Positions 26,888-35,080 of a DNA stretch of 43,825 nt are shown here, piece after piece. Where the stretch lies: the NCBI GenBank assembly GCA_018434685.1, contig JAHDOV010000026.1, positions 1 to 43,825 on the forward strand. Reading direction: 5' to 3'. The notes under the pieces are model-generated. The model had not been told where the DNA came from, did not search any database, and saw only the letters and a list, made by a program, of their open reading frames with translations. Position numbers and translations under genes: made by a program. The stretch's first letter is position 1. Each line of letters starts with the position of its first letter. The DNA comes from Deltaproteobacteria bacterium. GTDB lineage: Bacteria; Desulfobacterota; Desulfomonilia; UBA1062.

Positions 26888-27565
26888 CACGAGCAGGTCT
26901 CCGAGAAACGAGTAGATGAAGATGCACGGCAGTATCCCCATGCTCGTTGCCCGCATGAAATCTTTCCAGGAGACACCCGAGGCAGCTGCAGCCGAATTGA
27001 TGGCAATAAACGGTATGAGGGTCAGCAGCTGCAGGATCAGGACGAGAGGGTAGCCGTTGTCCTGGATTGCCCGCTTGATCCTCGATGATCTTCTGTCCGC
27101 TCCCCAGGCCCGTTCTATGGACAGCCCCTTGACGAGAAAGAAGGTGAGGTTCGCATTGAGGATGGCCCCAACGTATGAAAGCACGATCCCCGGCAGCGGG
27201 CCGAAGCTCGCGGCCCCGGTCATGATGAACAGGCTGATGGGGGAGATGAGTGACAGGACAGCGACCAGTGCGATGTAGAGGATACCCCCTGCAGGGCCGA
27301 GATCCTGCAGGGTCAGCCGCAGGTAAATCCAGTCTTTGAGCGGGTAGGGGTCGATGATCTCGAAGATGCCGAGCAGGGAGACAAAGGCGACAGCGAGCAG
27401 CACCGACAGGCTCAGGGTCCGGGTGGTCTGGGACGGGTTGTTCAACAGCCTGGTATACCAGAGGATGAATCGTGAGATCCCCCGGTATGCCTGAGAAGAC
27501 TTGATCCAATGCCAGACATGCATCCGGGTATCATATAGCGTTGCAGTGCCAGATCGCAACAGCAT
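26771..27565 (-). CDS. TVP38/TMEM64-family (DedA-like) membrane protein
   Basis: This 264-aa protein has at least five hydrophobic helices, including LSLSVLLAVAFVSLLGIF, ILYIALVAVLSLISPISLFI and VYFAFLCVVAVCLIVMALKK. The central SNARE-associated/VTT domain contains the re-entrant signature GPLPGIVLSYVGAILNANLTFFLVK and the helix LVLILQLLTLIPFIAINSAAAASGVSWKDF shortened here to its key features: a Pro and Asn pair and a GVSW turn. The family includes lipid scramblases and flippases. The start is uncertain: 27565 has GGAAA 5 nt upstream, with ATGs at 27523, 27610 and 27670 also in frame. It converges on and overlaps the ligase gene by 117 nt. Confidence 0.85.
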   Translation of the reverse strand: MLLRSGTATLYDTRMHVWHWIKSSQAYRGISRFILWYTRLLNNPSQTTRTLSLSVLLAVAFVSLLGIFEIIDPYPLKDWIYLRLTLQDLGPAGGILYIALVAVLSLISPISLFIMTGAASFGPLPGIVLSYVGAILNANLTFFLVKGLSIERAWGADRRSSRIKRAIQDNGYPLVLILQLLTLIPFIAINSAAAASGVSWKDFMRATSMGILPCIFIYSFLGDLLVSAFLTPRVYFAFLCVVAVCLIVMALKKGNAKLRGKRQD

Positions 27566-27715
27566 CTTTTTCCGGAGGTGAATCTGCGATAAATCACCAC
27601 GAGGTGGCATTTTGCAGGAAAAACAGTATATTTTCGAACAACAAACTGTTATAATTCCCTTGAGTGGCACTTAAATTTATTATGCAATATACCCATCTTG
27701 AAAGGAGAGAGCTTC

Positions 27716-29848
27716 ATGCGATACAACCCGCTGAACGTGATCATGAACCCGTCATCCATCGCCATTGTGGGGGCAAGCAACAATTTCAGGACCATGGGGA
27801 CCATACAGTTCCTCAACCTCATTAAGAGCGGTTTTCCCGGAGAGGTGCTGCCGGTACATCCGAAACACGGGCACGTTCTCGGCAGAAAGGCATACCCGTC
27901 CGTCGGGGAACTGCCCTATGCCCCGGATCTTGCCGTCCTGGTGGTGCCCACCAGGCTCGTTCCCGAGATGCTCGAAGACTTCGGAAGCCTGGGGACAACT
28001 CACGCCGTCATCATCACCGCAGGGTTCAAGGAAACCGGTGATGCCGGCCTCGGGCTCGAACAGAAGATCGTTGAGATAGCAGACACCTACGGCATCCGTT
28101 TCCTCGGTCCCAACTGCCTGGGGATCATCAACACCCATCTCCCGCTGAACATCACCGTAGGACCTCTCCTCGATCGCAAGGGCAAGCTCGGCCTGGCTTC
28201 CCAGAGCGGCACGTACATTGCCCAGATCGTGAGCTATCTCCACAAGAAGGGCATCGTGATGAGCAAGGCCATCAGCGTGGGCAACGAGGCCAATACCGAT
28301 ATCACCGACTGCCTCGAATACCTGGGAGACGATGAAGACACAAAGGCCATCGGCCTCTACATCGAGGGCATACGAGACGCCGGACGGTTTCTCGAAGTCG
28401 CCCGGCAGGTGAGCAGACACAAGCCCATCGTGGCCCAGTATGTGGGCGGGACAGAGGCCGGAGCACGCTCCGGATCGAGCCATACCGGCGCGATGGCCGG
28501 GCCAGACTATCTCTATGACGGCCTGTTCGAGCAGGCAGGAATCATCAGGGTGGATACCATCGAAGAGGTCTACTCTACAGGCTGGGCACTCGCCACGCAG
28601 CCTCCTTTACGGGGCCGCCGTATAGCGATCCTCACCAACTCGGGGGGGCCAGGCTCGGGTATCGCCACCACGTGCAACTCGAACGGGCTCGAGGTGCCGG
28701 AATTCTCACAAGGGATCCAGGAGAGGGTGAGCGCGTTTCTTCCCGGTCATGCCAGTGCAAAGAATCCCGTGGATCTCACCTTTCATATCGACATGGACAC
28801 CCTCACCGAGAAGATACCCCAGGTGTTGTTCGAATCGGACGAGATCGACGGAGTCATTATCCACGGCATCATGGACACCGGTTTCATGAATATGCTCTAT
28901 CCCTTTCTCAAGGAATATGTCCCGGTATCGGCAGAACAGTTCGAGAAGATGGGGGAGATATCGATGGAGCCGCTGCTGAGAATGCCGGCGGCCTATGGCA
29001 AACCGCTCATGATATCGTCATTTTTTGGCAGGGAAGACCATTGCATACGGGTCTTCCATGAAAACGGCATCCCCACCTTCGATGCCCCCGAGAAGGCGGC
29101 AAAGGCGATGGCGGCACTCTACCGGCACCTCCTCATCAGGTCGAGGGATCACGACGAGCCGGTACGGCCATGCGCCAATATCCCCGGCCAGGCACAGGAG
29201 ATCATGCAGCAGAGCCGGCAAGGCGCCATCGATGAGTATCGGGCGAAGAACCTCCTCAAGGCCTACAACATACCCACAACCAGGGAAATGATCGCCGATC
29301 ACCTGGAAGAGGCCCTGGGACATGCCCGGGAGATCGGATACCCGGTGGTCCTCAAGGCCTGCTCGCAGCACATCACCCACAAGACCGAAGAGGGCATGGT
29401 GTACCTGAACATCGCTGACGATGACTCCCTTGCGCGGGCATTCCACCGCCTGAGAGCAAAGGAACAGGACTGTGCGGTGCTCGTGGCGGAGATGCTACGC
29501 GGCGACAGGGAGTTTATGGCCGGCATCAGTACGCACCCAGGGTTCCCGCCCTGTGTCATGTTCGGTCTCGGCGGGGTTTTTGCCGAGGCATTGAACGACT
29601 TCACCATACGCATGGCCCCTTTGAGCAGGTGCGATGCCCTCGAGATGATCGAGGGCCTCTCTTCGCGTGTGCTCGTCGGGCCCTACAGGAACATGAAGCC
29701 GGCGGACCGGGAGGCCATTGCGGATATCCTTGTGCAACTGGGGCAGATAGCCCTTGATTTCCCCCGGATAAAAGAGATAGATTTAAACCCCATCATCATA
29801 GCAGAGGGCCAGCCGAAAGTGGCAGATGCCCTCATCATCATCGAATAG
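27716..29848 (+). CDS. Acyl-CoA synthetase (ADP-forming), fused alpha-beta type
   Basis: This 710-aa protein matches ADP-forming acetate/acyl-CoA ligases, which make ATP from acyl-CoA, ADP and phosphate. Order: CoA-binding Rossmann domain (SIAIVGASNNF, GPNCLGIIN), two succinyl-CoA-ligase-like domains (LASQSGTYIAQI, SGSSHTGAMAG, LTNSGGPG), then the ATP-grasp beta part from about residue 490 (YRAKNLLKAYNIPTTRE, GYPVVLKACS, EIDLNPIII). The start at 27716 has AAAGGAGAG upstream; a TTG at 27698 is rejected because it contains that site. A TATAAT at 27650 is a possible -10 element. In an anaerobe this would conserve energy from acetate or another acid; substrate is not predictable. Confidence 0.92.
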   Translation: MRYNPLNVIMNPSSIAIVGASNNFRTMGTIQFLNLIKSGFPGEVLPVHPKHGHVLGRKAYPSVGELPYAPDLAVLVVPTRLVPEMLEDFGSLGTTHAVIITAGFKETGDAGLGLEQKIVEIADTYGIRFLGPNCLGIINTHLPLNITVGPLLDRKGKLGLASQSGTYIAQIVSYLHKKGIVMSKAISVGNEANTDITDCLEYLGDDEDTKAIGLYIEGIRDAGRFLEVARQVSRHKPIVAQYVGGTEAGARSGSSHTGAMAGPDYLYDGLFEQAGIIRVDTIEEVYSTGWALATQPPLRGRRIAILTNSGGPGSGIATTCNSNGLEVPEFSQGIQERVSAFLPGHASAKNPVDLTFHIDMDTLTEKIPQVLFESDEIDGVIIHGIMDTGFMNMLYPFLKEYVPVSAEQFEKMGEISMEPLLRMPAAYGKPLMISSFFGREDHCIRVFHENGIPTFDAPEKAAKAMAALYRHLLIRSRDHDEPVRPCANIPGQAQEIMQQSRQGAIDEYRAKNLLKAYNIPTTREMIADHLEEALGHAREIGYPVVLKACSQHITHKTEEGMVYLNIADDDSLARAFHRLRAKEQDCAVLVAEMLRGDREFMAGISTHPGFPPCVMFGLGGVFAEALNDFTIRMAPLSRCDALEMIEGLSSRVLVGPYRNMKPADREAIADILVQLGQIALDFPRIKEIDLNPIIIAEGQPKVADALIIIE

Positions 29849-29859
29849 GAGGAACGCAC

Positions 29860-30261
29860 ATGGACATCAAAAAGATTAAGGGCATGTTCGAAATCTATGG
29901 GGAAAAAGACAAGATGCCGTGCCCCGTGATTCATTTCATCGCCTCATCCCTCGACATCACTCCACTCGAGGCAGGCGATGCGGCAACAGAGCTTGGGGTT
30001 CGCATTTATATGTGCCAGCTCGGTCTCTTCGGATACGGGAGAAAGGGCCAGTCCGGGTATAAGATCCTCGGCAGGAAGGTGGAGGTGCCTCAGGAGGTCC
30101 TCGATCTCATCAAGGCAAAGGCTGTCGATGGCAGGATCTCGTGCCTGGACCTGTGGGAGATCGCCGACCAGGCAGATATGATCCGCGCCGAGGTAGGCAA
30201 TGCCGCGGATTCTCTCGGACTCAAGATCACCCCGTGCCAACTCGGCGCCTTCAACAAGTAG
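29860..30261 (+). CDS. Hypothetical protein with exact internal duplication
   Basis: I do not recognise this 133-aa protein. Residues 21-57 and 95-131 align without gaps at a period of 74, with 16 of 37 positions identical. Each copy opens with Cys (21, 95) and ends in CQLGXF with Cys (52, 126), and each holds a GXAAXXLG helix. The four cysteines thus fall in two pairs spaced 31 apart. No signal peptide or membrane segment is seen. AGGAGGAA precedes the ATG, 11 nt after the ADP-forming ligase stop, so the two are cotranscribed. A metal- or cluster-binding role or a helical DNA-binding fold are both possible. Confidence 0.75.
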   Translation: MDIKKIKGMFEIYGEKDKMPCPVIHFIASSLDITPLEAGDAATELGVRIYMCQLGLFGYGRKGQSGYKILGRKVEVPQEVLDLIKAKAVDGRISCLDLWEIADQADMIRAEVGNAADSLGLKITPCQLGAFNK

Positions 30262-30413
30262 CTGCCGCAACCGGCACTCAGACAGTGTGAACCCGTCCTG
30301 CCTCTGTCATAGCTGATCGGCCTTGCAGGGCAGGGCGGGATACAAGCAGTCTCTTCTCACCATCTCCTTAGGGCATGCTCGAGGCCATGTGCGAAGTGAG
30401 CCTGCCTGAGGAT

Positions 30414-30956
30414 TCAGCCTTTCCGTATCGCCCCGAGCTGTCCAATCTTGGGAAGAATCAGGCCGAGCACGAGACATTTCAGGAGATCCCCGGGGATAAA
30501 CAGCAGCATCCCGGTCTTTATGGCGATGCCAATGGCGTCGGGTTTATCCATGATGTAATAAAAATACCCGGCGAGATAGGGCGTCCCGACGAGGTATATG
30601 GTCAGCATGCCCACGGCTGATGCGATGAATATGTTGACTGCAGTGAACGGTCTGCCCTTCATGATGTATCCGGAAACCGCAGAGGCGCAGACAAAGCCCA
30701 GGAGATACCCGAACGACGGCTTCATGATATAGCTCAGCCCGCCGCCGCCGGAAAAGACCGGCAGCCCGATGAGGCCGATAAGCAGGTAGATGATCTGACT
30801 TACAGCCCCTGCCCGTGGACCGAGCAGGATGCCGCACATGATCACAAAGAAATTCTGAAGCGTTATGGGAACCGGGGCGATGGGTATCCTGATGAATGAG
30901 CCGGCAGCGGTCAGGGCAGAGAACAGGGGGATGAGGGTAAGTTTGTATAAATTCAT
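30414..30956 (-). CDS. bioY: Biotin transporter BioY (S component)
   Basis: This 180-aa integral membrane protein captures biotin for uptake, alone or with an ECF module. It has six hydrophobic segments and BioY signatures: ALTAAGSFIRIPIAPVPITLQNFFV near the N terminus shortened to its core IPIAPVPITLQ, then LLGPRAGAVSQIIYLL, GLIGLPVFSGGGGL and PSFGYLLGF. ATG at 30956 is preferred because AAAAGGAA lies 5 nt upstream; an ATG 15 nt earlier at 30971 lacks a site. No BirA operator was found upstream and no ecfA/T genes are in the window. It supplies the cofactor needed by AccB, but is not in its operon. Confidence 0.94.
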   Translation of the reverse strand: MNLYKLTLIPLFSALTAAGSFIRIPIAPVPITLQNFFVIMCGILLGPRAGAVSQIIYLLIGLIGLPVFSGGGGLSYIMKPSFGYLLGFVCASAVSGYIMKGRPFTAVNIFIASAVGMLTIYLVGTPYLAGYFYYIMDKPDAIGIAIKTGMLLFIPGDLLKCLVLGLILPKIGQLGAIRKG

Positions 30957-31086
30957 GAATTTCCTTTTCATAGTATAGCGGATTGCTCCAGTAAAGTGTA
31001 ATTAGTATTGAAACAGGAGTCCCTGTGCTGTATTATGCTATATATATTCAATTTAATCAGCAGGATATTCCCGATGGAGGTGCTGT

Positions 31087-31707
31087 ATGTCCATAGAGAT
31101 TACGTGGTTAGGCCATGCAAGTATCCAGGTCAGGGCCGGGAAAACCGTCTGCTACATCGACCCCTGGAAAATCGGCAAACCCCTTCCCCGGGCAGACATC
31201 ATCCTCATCACCCACGAGCACTACGACCACTATTCCGAGGACGACCTGGAGCTGCTCTCGAACGATGCGACCAGGATAGTAGCCCCCATGTCCACAGGAT
31301 ATGTCACCGACGTGGTGAAACCGGGGCAGCGACTGGCACTAGGGGATGTCCTCATAGAGGCCGTACCGGCATACAACATCGACAAGAACTTTCACCCGAA
31401 GGAAAATCAGTGGGTGGGGTACGTGGTTACCCTGGGCGGGAAAAGGGTATACCACACCGGTGACACGGACCACATACCCGAGATGAAGGGACTCCAGGCA
31501 GACATCGTGCTCATGCCGGTCGGCGGCACCTACACCATGACGGCCGAGGAGGCCGGTATGGCGCTCAAGGATCTGCAGACGGACCATGTGATCCCCATTC
31601 ACTTCGGCGACATTGTGGGTTCGGCAGACGATGCACTGAGACTCTCGGCCATCAGCACGACTGCCGTACATATCCTGCAGGCCGGAGAGTCGTACACACT
31701 GGAATAA
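31087..31707 (+). CDS. Metallo-beta-lactamase-fold hydrolase (UPF0173 type)
   Basis: This 206-aa protein has the MBL fold with a dinuclear metal site: WLGHASI at the N terminus, the ligand motif HEHYDH near residues 43-48, HTGDTDH near 124 and IPIHFGD near 173. It matches the UPF0173 metal-dependent hydrolase group related to UlaG, whose members include phosphodiesterases and lactonases; the substrate is not known. GGAGG lies 6 nt before the ATG. It ends 6 nt before the PAS-GAF kinase gene and is probably cotranscribed with it. Confidence 0.9.
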   Translation: MSIEITWLGHASIQVRAGKTVCYIDPWKIGKPLPRADIILITHEHYDHYSEDDLELLSNDATRIVAPMSTGYVTDVVKPGQRLALGDVLIEAVPAYNIDKNFHPKENQWVGYVVTLGGKRVYHTGDTDHIPEMKGLQADIVLMPVGGTYTMTAEEAGMALKDLQTDHVIPIHFGDIVGSADDALRLSAISTTAVHILQAGESYTLE

Positions 31708-31713
31708 TTTCCT

Positions 31714-33645
31714 ATGGACAAGCTGCTCAACCAGGTAAAGAATGTGTTCAATACCGCGCCGTTTGCGGTTTGTGCATTCGATGCGAGCGGCACCGTGATG
31801 TATATCAATCCGGTCTTCGAGTCCAATATCGCGTCGTCCGAACTGCCGTTTGTCGGGAAATCCCTCTATGCGCTCATCCACAAATTTCTCGTCGATGAGC
31901 GGCTGGAAAAGCAGCTCAAGAGACTGATCGAGACCGACAAGCCCTTTTCCCTCATTGTCGAAACCCTGAGCTCCCCCCGGGTCAAGGCGCAGGGGTTCAT
32001 CAATATCATCGGCTACAAGCTCGATGCGGTGTACCTGCTCATCGGTGATTACGTCAGCGGCGGCCTTGCGCGCGAAGGTCGATACAAGCAGATTATCGAG
32101 GGCGCCCCTGATGCCATCATCATCCTGAGCCACGGACAGATAACCTTCTGCAATCCGGCGTTCACCACCATATTGGATCTGCCGGTTCACGAGATCATCG
32201 GCAAAGAGCTGTTCGATCTTATCGACGAAAAAGGCAGAAAGGATCTGTTCCTGCTCAAGGAGAACTTCGCCAAGACCTTCTTCGCGCGGATCAATGTCAA
32301 CACCCGCTCCGGGCAGAAGATCCTCGAGGGCAACTTCCATTTTATCGAGGAGCGGCCCGGAACCTCCATTGCACTGTTGCGGGATGTCACGGAAAAGGTG
32401 GCCCTGGAACAGAGGCTCCTGCGGCAGAACCAGGACCTCGCAGCGGTAAACCTGATCTCCAAGACACTCAGCTCCTCCATTGATCTCAAAGAGGTCCTGC
32501 AGAACACCCTGTCCCAGGTGCTGCAGATCATGAATATCGAGGTGGGATGGATCTACCTGCTGAACGAGAAAAAACAGAAACTCAAGTGTGCCTATTCCTA
32601 CGGGATCCCGGAAGAGGTGGCACAGTCCATACGGGAGCTCGATATCGGCGAGGGCATAGCGGGCAGGGTTGCACAAAAGGGTGAGCCGATCATCATCGTC
32701 AATGCCCAGGAAGACCACCGGGTGAGCTCGCTTGTCTTCAAGAAGCAGGGGATACAGTCCTTTGCCTCTATTCCGCTGTATTCCCGGACACGCCTCATCG
32801 GCGTCATGAACATCGGGTCATTCGGGCAGAGGATTATCTCTCCCGATGACGAACGCCTGCTGATCACCATCGGTGTTCACATGGGCACCGTGATGGAAAA
32901 CATCATCCTGTTCCAGGAAATTGCCGACACCTCCAAAGAGCTCAACGATGCCCTGAACCTTATCCGTCAGCGTAATGAAGAATTGCGGACCCTGGTATCC
33001 ACAGTGTCCCACGACCTGAAAAACCCCATCATCGCGATCAACGGATTCTGCGAGCGGTTTATGAGGTCTGCCAGGACGAAACTGAGCGATAAGGAACAGG
33101 AGTACATGCGGGCAATACAGGAGAGCGGCAACCACATGGAGCGATTCGTTTCCAACCTCCTGACTCTTTCGGCAGTGGAGAATCTCAGGCTGAAGAAGGA
33201 AGAATTCCCGGTGGCCAAGCTGATAGACGACATATCCGTTGAGATGGCCTCACAGCTGGATGAAAAACGCGGCACCATCATTATTGACGTGGCACTGCCG
33301 AGGATAAAGGCCGACAGGATCCGCCTCATTCAGGTCTTCTCCAACCTTATCTCCAATTCCATCAAGTATGCCGACCCGGACAGGGACCTCACCATCCGGA
33401 TCGGGTATCAGCAGGAGCCCACCACCCATGTCTTCTATGTCAAGGACAACGGCATGGGGATCTCCGAGGAACATCTGGAAAACGTGTTCGACATCTTCTT
33501 CAGGACGTATGAGGAACATGCCGAGGGAACCGGCATCGGTCTGTCCATCGTGAAGAAGGCCGTCAACGTGATGGGAGGAGACATCTGGGTGAGATCCGAG
33601 CTGAACAAGGGCAGCGTGTTCTATTTTTCCATACCCATAGAATAG
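31714..33645 (+). CDS. PAS-GAF sensor histidine kinase
   Basis: This 643-aa soluble kinase has a PAS-like domain at about 10-120, a second PAS at about 125-230, a GAF domain at about 250-410 (YLLNEKKQKLKCAYSYG, GEGIAGRVAQKGEPI), a phosphoacceptor helix with STVSHDLKNP (His433), and HATPase boxes NLISNSIKYA, DNGMGISE and GTGIGLSIVKKAV. It has no receiver, so a separate response regulator must take the phosphate; the only free receiver here is the one at 3562-3939, far away. It follows the hydrolase gene by 6 nt. The ligand is unknown. A short GC hairpin (CCCC/GGGG) follows the stop. Confidence 0.93.
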   Translation: MDKLLNQVKNVFNTAPFAVCAFDASGTVMYINPVFESNIASSELPFVGKSLYALIHKFLVDERLEKQLKRLIETDKPFSLIVETLSSPRVKAQGFINIIGYKLDAVYLLIGDYVSGGLAREGRYKQIIEGAPDAIIILSHGQITFCNPAFTTILDLPVHEIIGKELFDLIDEKGRKDLFLLKENFAKTFFARINVNTRSGQKILEGNFHFIEERPGTSIALLRDVTEKVALEQRLLRQNQDLAAVNLISKTLSSSIDLKEVLQNTLSQVLQIMNIEVGWIYLLNEKKQKLKCAYSYGIPEEVAQSIRELDIGEGIAGRVAQKGEPIIIVNAQEDHRVSSLVFKKQGIQSFASIPLYSRTRLIGVMNIGSFGQRIISPDDERLLITIGVHMGTVMENIILFQEIADTSKELNDALNLIRQRNEELRTLVSTVSHDLKNPIIAINGFCERFMRSARTKLSDKEQEYMRAIQESGNHMERFVSNLLTLSAVENLRLKKEEFPVAKLIDDISVEMASQLDEKRGTIIIDVALPRIKADRIRLIQVFSNLISNSIKYADPDRDLTIRIGYQQEPTTHVFYVKDNGMGISEEHLENVFDIFFRTYEEHAEGTGIGLSIVKKAVNVMGGDIWVRSELNKGSVFYFSIPIE

Positions 33646-33718
33646 ATCCCCCCTTATCTCGGGGCATTGGCCTCTTCAAAAACTCTTCACAATCATGAGT
33701 TCGAAGGGGATATTCCTC

Positions 33719-33747
33719 TTGACACCCACAGGGACGGACTGTATATT
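33719..33747 (+). promoter_or_regulatory. Promoter of tRNA-Val
   Basis: TTGACA at 33719-33724, a 17-nt spacer and TATATT at 33742-33747 form a near-consensus sigma-70 promoter. A C-rich discriminator follows and the mature tRNA begins 15 nt after the -10 box. Confidence 0.8.
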
Positions 33748-33762
33748 CCTGCCCATAAACAC

Positions 33763-33837
33763 GGGCCACTAGCTCAGGGGGAGAGCGCTACCTTCACACG
33801 GTAGAAGTCATAGGTTCAAATCCTATGTGGCCCACCA
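33763..33837 (+). tRNA. tRNA-Val (anticodon CAC)
   Basis: A full cloverleaf is visible: acceptor GGGCCAC/GTGGCCC, D stem GCTC/GAGC, anticodon stem CTACC/GGTAG with loop TTCACAC giving CAC at 33795-33797, and T stem ATAGG/CCTAT with TTCAAAT. The CCA end is encoded (33835-33837). Eight T follow directly and probably end transcription. A copy of the structured dispersed repeat begins 13 nt later. Confidence 0.97.
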
Positions 33838-33850
33838 TTTTTTTTGTTCA

Positions 33851-34059
33851 TTTCTTTGCATGCACAAAGAAACGGAACCAAAGAAATGCACCCCACGAAG
33901 CCGCTCCGCCGCGGCGGATACGTTCACTCACTCGAGAAAAATCCGTTCGCAATTAAACTCGCTCCGTTCCACTACGCTCAGACAAAATTGCTCATTTTCC
34001 GGATTTTTTCTCTCCCTCGCTCACCGGCTTCAAGGGGTTTTCTTCGGTCTGTTGCCGAG
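33851..34059 (+). repeat. Structured dispersed repeat, copy A
   Basis: This element is homologous over its whole length to 38171-38377. It folds into a hairpin TTTCTTTG/CAAAGAAA (33851-33858 / 33865-33872), a closing helix CCCC-GAAGCCG (33891-33903) with CGGCTTC-GGGG (34025-34037), an inner hairpin TCCGCC/GGCGGA (33905-33918), a long-range helix GAGAAAAATCCG (33934-33945) with CGGATTTTTTCTC (34000-34012), and GCAATT/AATTGC (33949-33954 / 33986-33991). Small open frames cross it but have no ribosome site. It may be a structural RNA or a non-autonomous mobile element. It directly follows tRNA-Val. Confidence 0.85.
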
Positions 34060-34145
34060 TTATTCAAAGTGGATCAGGTTTAACCCACTGTGATTGAATA
34101 TGGATTTCAGGCCCTGTACATTTATATGAAAACAGAATTCAAGAA

Positions 34146-34265
34146 ATAGCCTGTTAGGCTGAAGACTAATAGACTGTTAGCACAGGATAAAAAGATAAAA
34201 GGCCGGAGATAGGAAAAATGGACTTAGCCGTAACCATAGACCTAACAGCCTTTAGCCTACAGTCT
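34146..34265. repeat. CCTAACAG repeat block, locus 2
   Basis: GCCTGTTAGGCTGAAGAC and AGACTGTTAG (34150-34180) are inverted relative to CCTAACAGCCTTTAGCCTACAG (34240-34262), the motif seen at 17601-17813. The two arms flank about 60 nt of AT-rich spacer and can form an imperfect stem. It lies between structured repeat A and the small zinc-ribbon gene. Confidence 0.7.
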
Positions 34266-34288
34266 AAATTGCTGAGGTCCCACCGAGC

Positions 34289-34453
34289 TCAACTCTTCCG
34301 GCTGGTCTTGGCGGAAAAGATTGAGATGACCGGCTTCACCTTTTTGCTTTTGCACTCCGGACACGAGACTTTAGCCTTGCCATGGTCAGCAATGCTCTGA
34401 ATGAGCATAAATATCTTTTTACAGTCCTGGCATTTATATTCGTATGTGGGCAT
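34289..34453 (-). CDS. Small FmdB-type zinc ribbon protein
   Basis: This 54-aa protein starts at 34453 with AAGGAG 7 nt upstream. It reads MPTYEYKCQDC at the N terminus, then CPECKSKK 20 residues later, giving two CXXC zinc knuckles exactly as in FmdB proteins. The C-terminal tail beyond the ribbon is only about 16 residues. It lies 42 nt after the ACT-domain gene on the same strand, so it is the last gene of the acs group. It is distinct from the 92-aa paralogue at 18302-18580. Its role is unknown; related ribbons often accompany acs and ACT genes in this bacterial group, as far as I recall. Confidence 0.88.
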   Translation of the reverse strand: MPTYEYKCQDCKKIFMLIQSIADHGKAKVSCPECKSKKVKPVISIFSAKTSRKS

Positions 34454-34495
34454 ACTCTTCTCCTTCTGGAAGATCTCTTTCGTTCCCGGGATCGT

Positions 34496-34924
34496 CTAGT
34501 CCTCCTTCTTAAGGAGCGCAGCCGCTTTTGTCGTGTCTTCATCGCTGTCAAAACTGATATACATGACAAACTTCGGCCCGATAATTGCCGCGGACAATCC
34601 GTGGAGGTTGATTCCCGCAGAAGAGATTTTCTCAGTTACTTCTGCGGCAATTCCCGGCCTGTTCGGACCTTCCACCCGTAACGAATCCAGACTTCTTACG
34701 ACATTGAAGCCCAGATAAGACGCCGCCCTGGTCTCTCTATCGCCTCGCAGAGGTGAGATAAACACGACCCCTGAGCCGGGCTTATCCGGCGAGCGTCTTG
34801 CAAGGACGAAGTCAAGATCTGCGCCGGTATCCTTTAAGCCGGTGAGTATCTTCGCCAGACCGCCGGGTTTGTCGTCAATGACGGCGGACCATACATCCAG
34901 TTTCTCAACTATTAAATCCTTCAT
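34496..34924 (-). CDS. Tandem ACT-domain protein
   Basis: This 142-aa protein consists of two ACT domains: VWSAVIDDKPGGLAKILTGL (about 10-30) and DSLRVEGPNRPGIAAEVTEKIS (about 80-102), the second with the ligand turn GPNRPG. ACT pairs bind amino acids or other small effectors and control partners. No catalytic domain is attached. The ATG at 34924 follows GGGGGAG; in-frame ATGs further upstream have no site. It lies between acs and the small zinc ribbon on the minus strand. The link to acetyl-CoA synthetase suggests allosteric or regulatory control of acetate activation, but that is inference. Confidence 0.9.
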   Translation of the reverse strand: MKDLIVEKLDVWSAVIDDKPGGLAKILTGLKDTGADLDFVLARRSPDKPGSGVVFISPLRGDRETRAASYLGFNVVRSLDSLRVEGPNRPGIAAEVTEKISSAGINLHGLSAAIIGPKFVMYISFDSDEDTTKAAALLKKED

Positions 34925-34973
34925 GTTCTCCCCCATTGTATCCCACATTTTGGATTTGATATCTTTCTATGGA

Positions 34974-35047
34974 TGTAGGAGCGGGTTCAGCCGCGACTGT
35001 AGTCAGACCTGCTTCTTGGCGTTGTCGCGGCTGAAGGTGCTCCTGCA
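34974..35047. repeat. REP-like palindromic element
   Basis: TGTAGGAGCGGGTTCAGCCG and three further bases (34974-34997) and the arm GTCGCGGCTGAAGGTGCTCC with four more (35024-35047) are inverted copies, 20 of 24 positions pairing, around a 26-nt loop. The TGTAGGAGCGG...CAGCCGCGA sequence is the classic REP palindrome seen in many proteobacteria and linked to Y1-type REP transposases. It occupies the gap between acs and the ACT gene and could stabilise or end the upstream mRNA. Confidence 0.8.
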
Positions 35048-35080
35048 AAACCTTCGATGACATCAGATCATCCCTTATCT

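Noticed and set aside
30957-31086. BirA operator or biotin-related site upstream of bioY
   Set aside because: No TTGTAAAC-type dyad could be found in the gap.
31339-32718. A 459-codon minus-strand frame opposite the hydrolase and PAS-GAF kinase
   Set aside because: Overlaps two well-supported genes and has no recognisable motif or ribosome site.
33844-34093. Two small proteins after tRNA-Val (and similar ones at 38085-38581)
   Set aside because: These frames cross the structured repeat; the two copies differ in ways that keep helices rather than protein sequence, and no ribosome sites are present.
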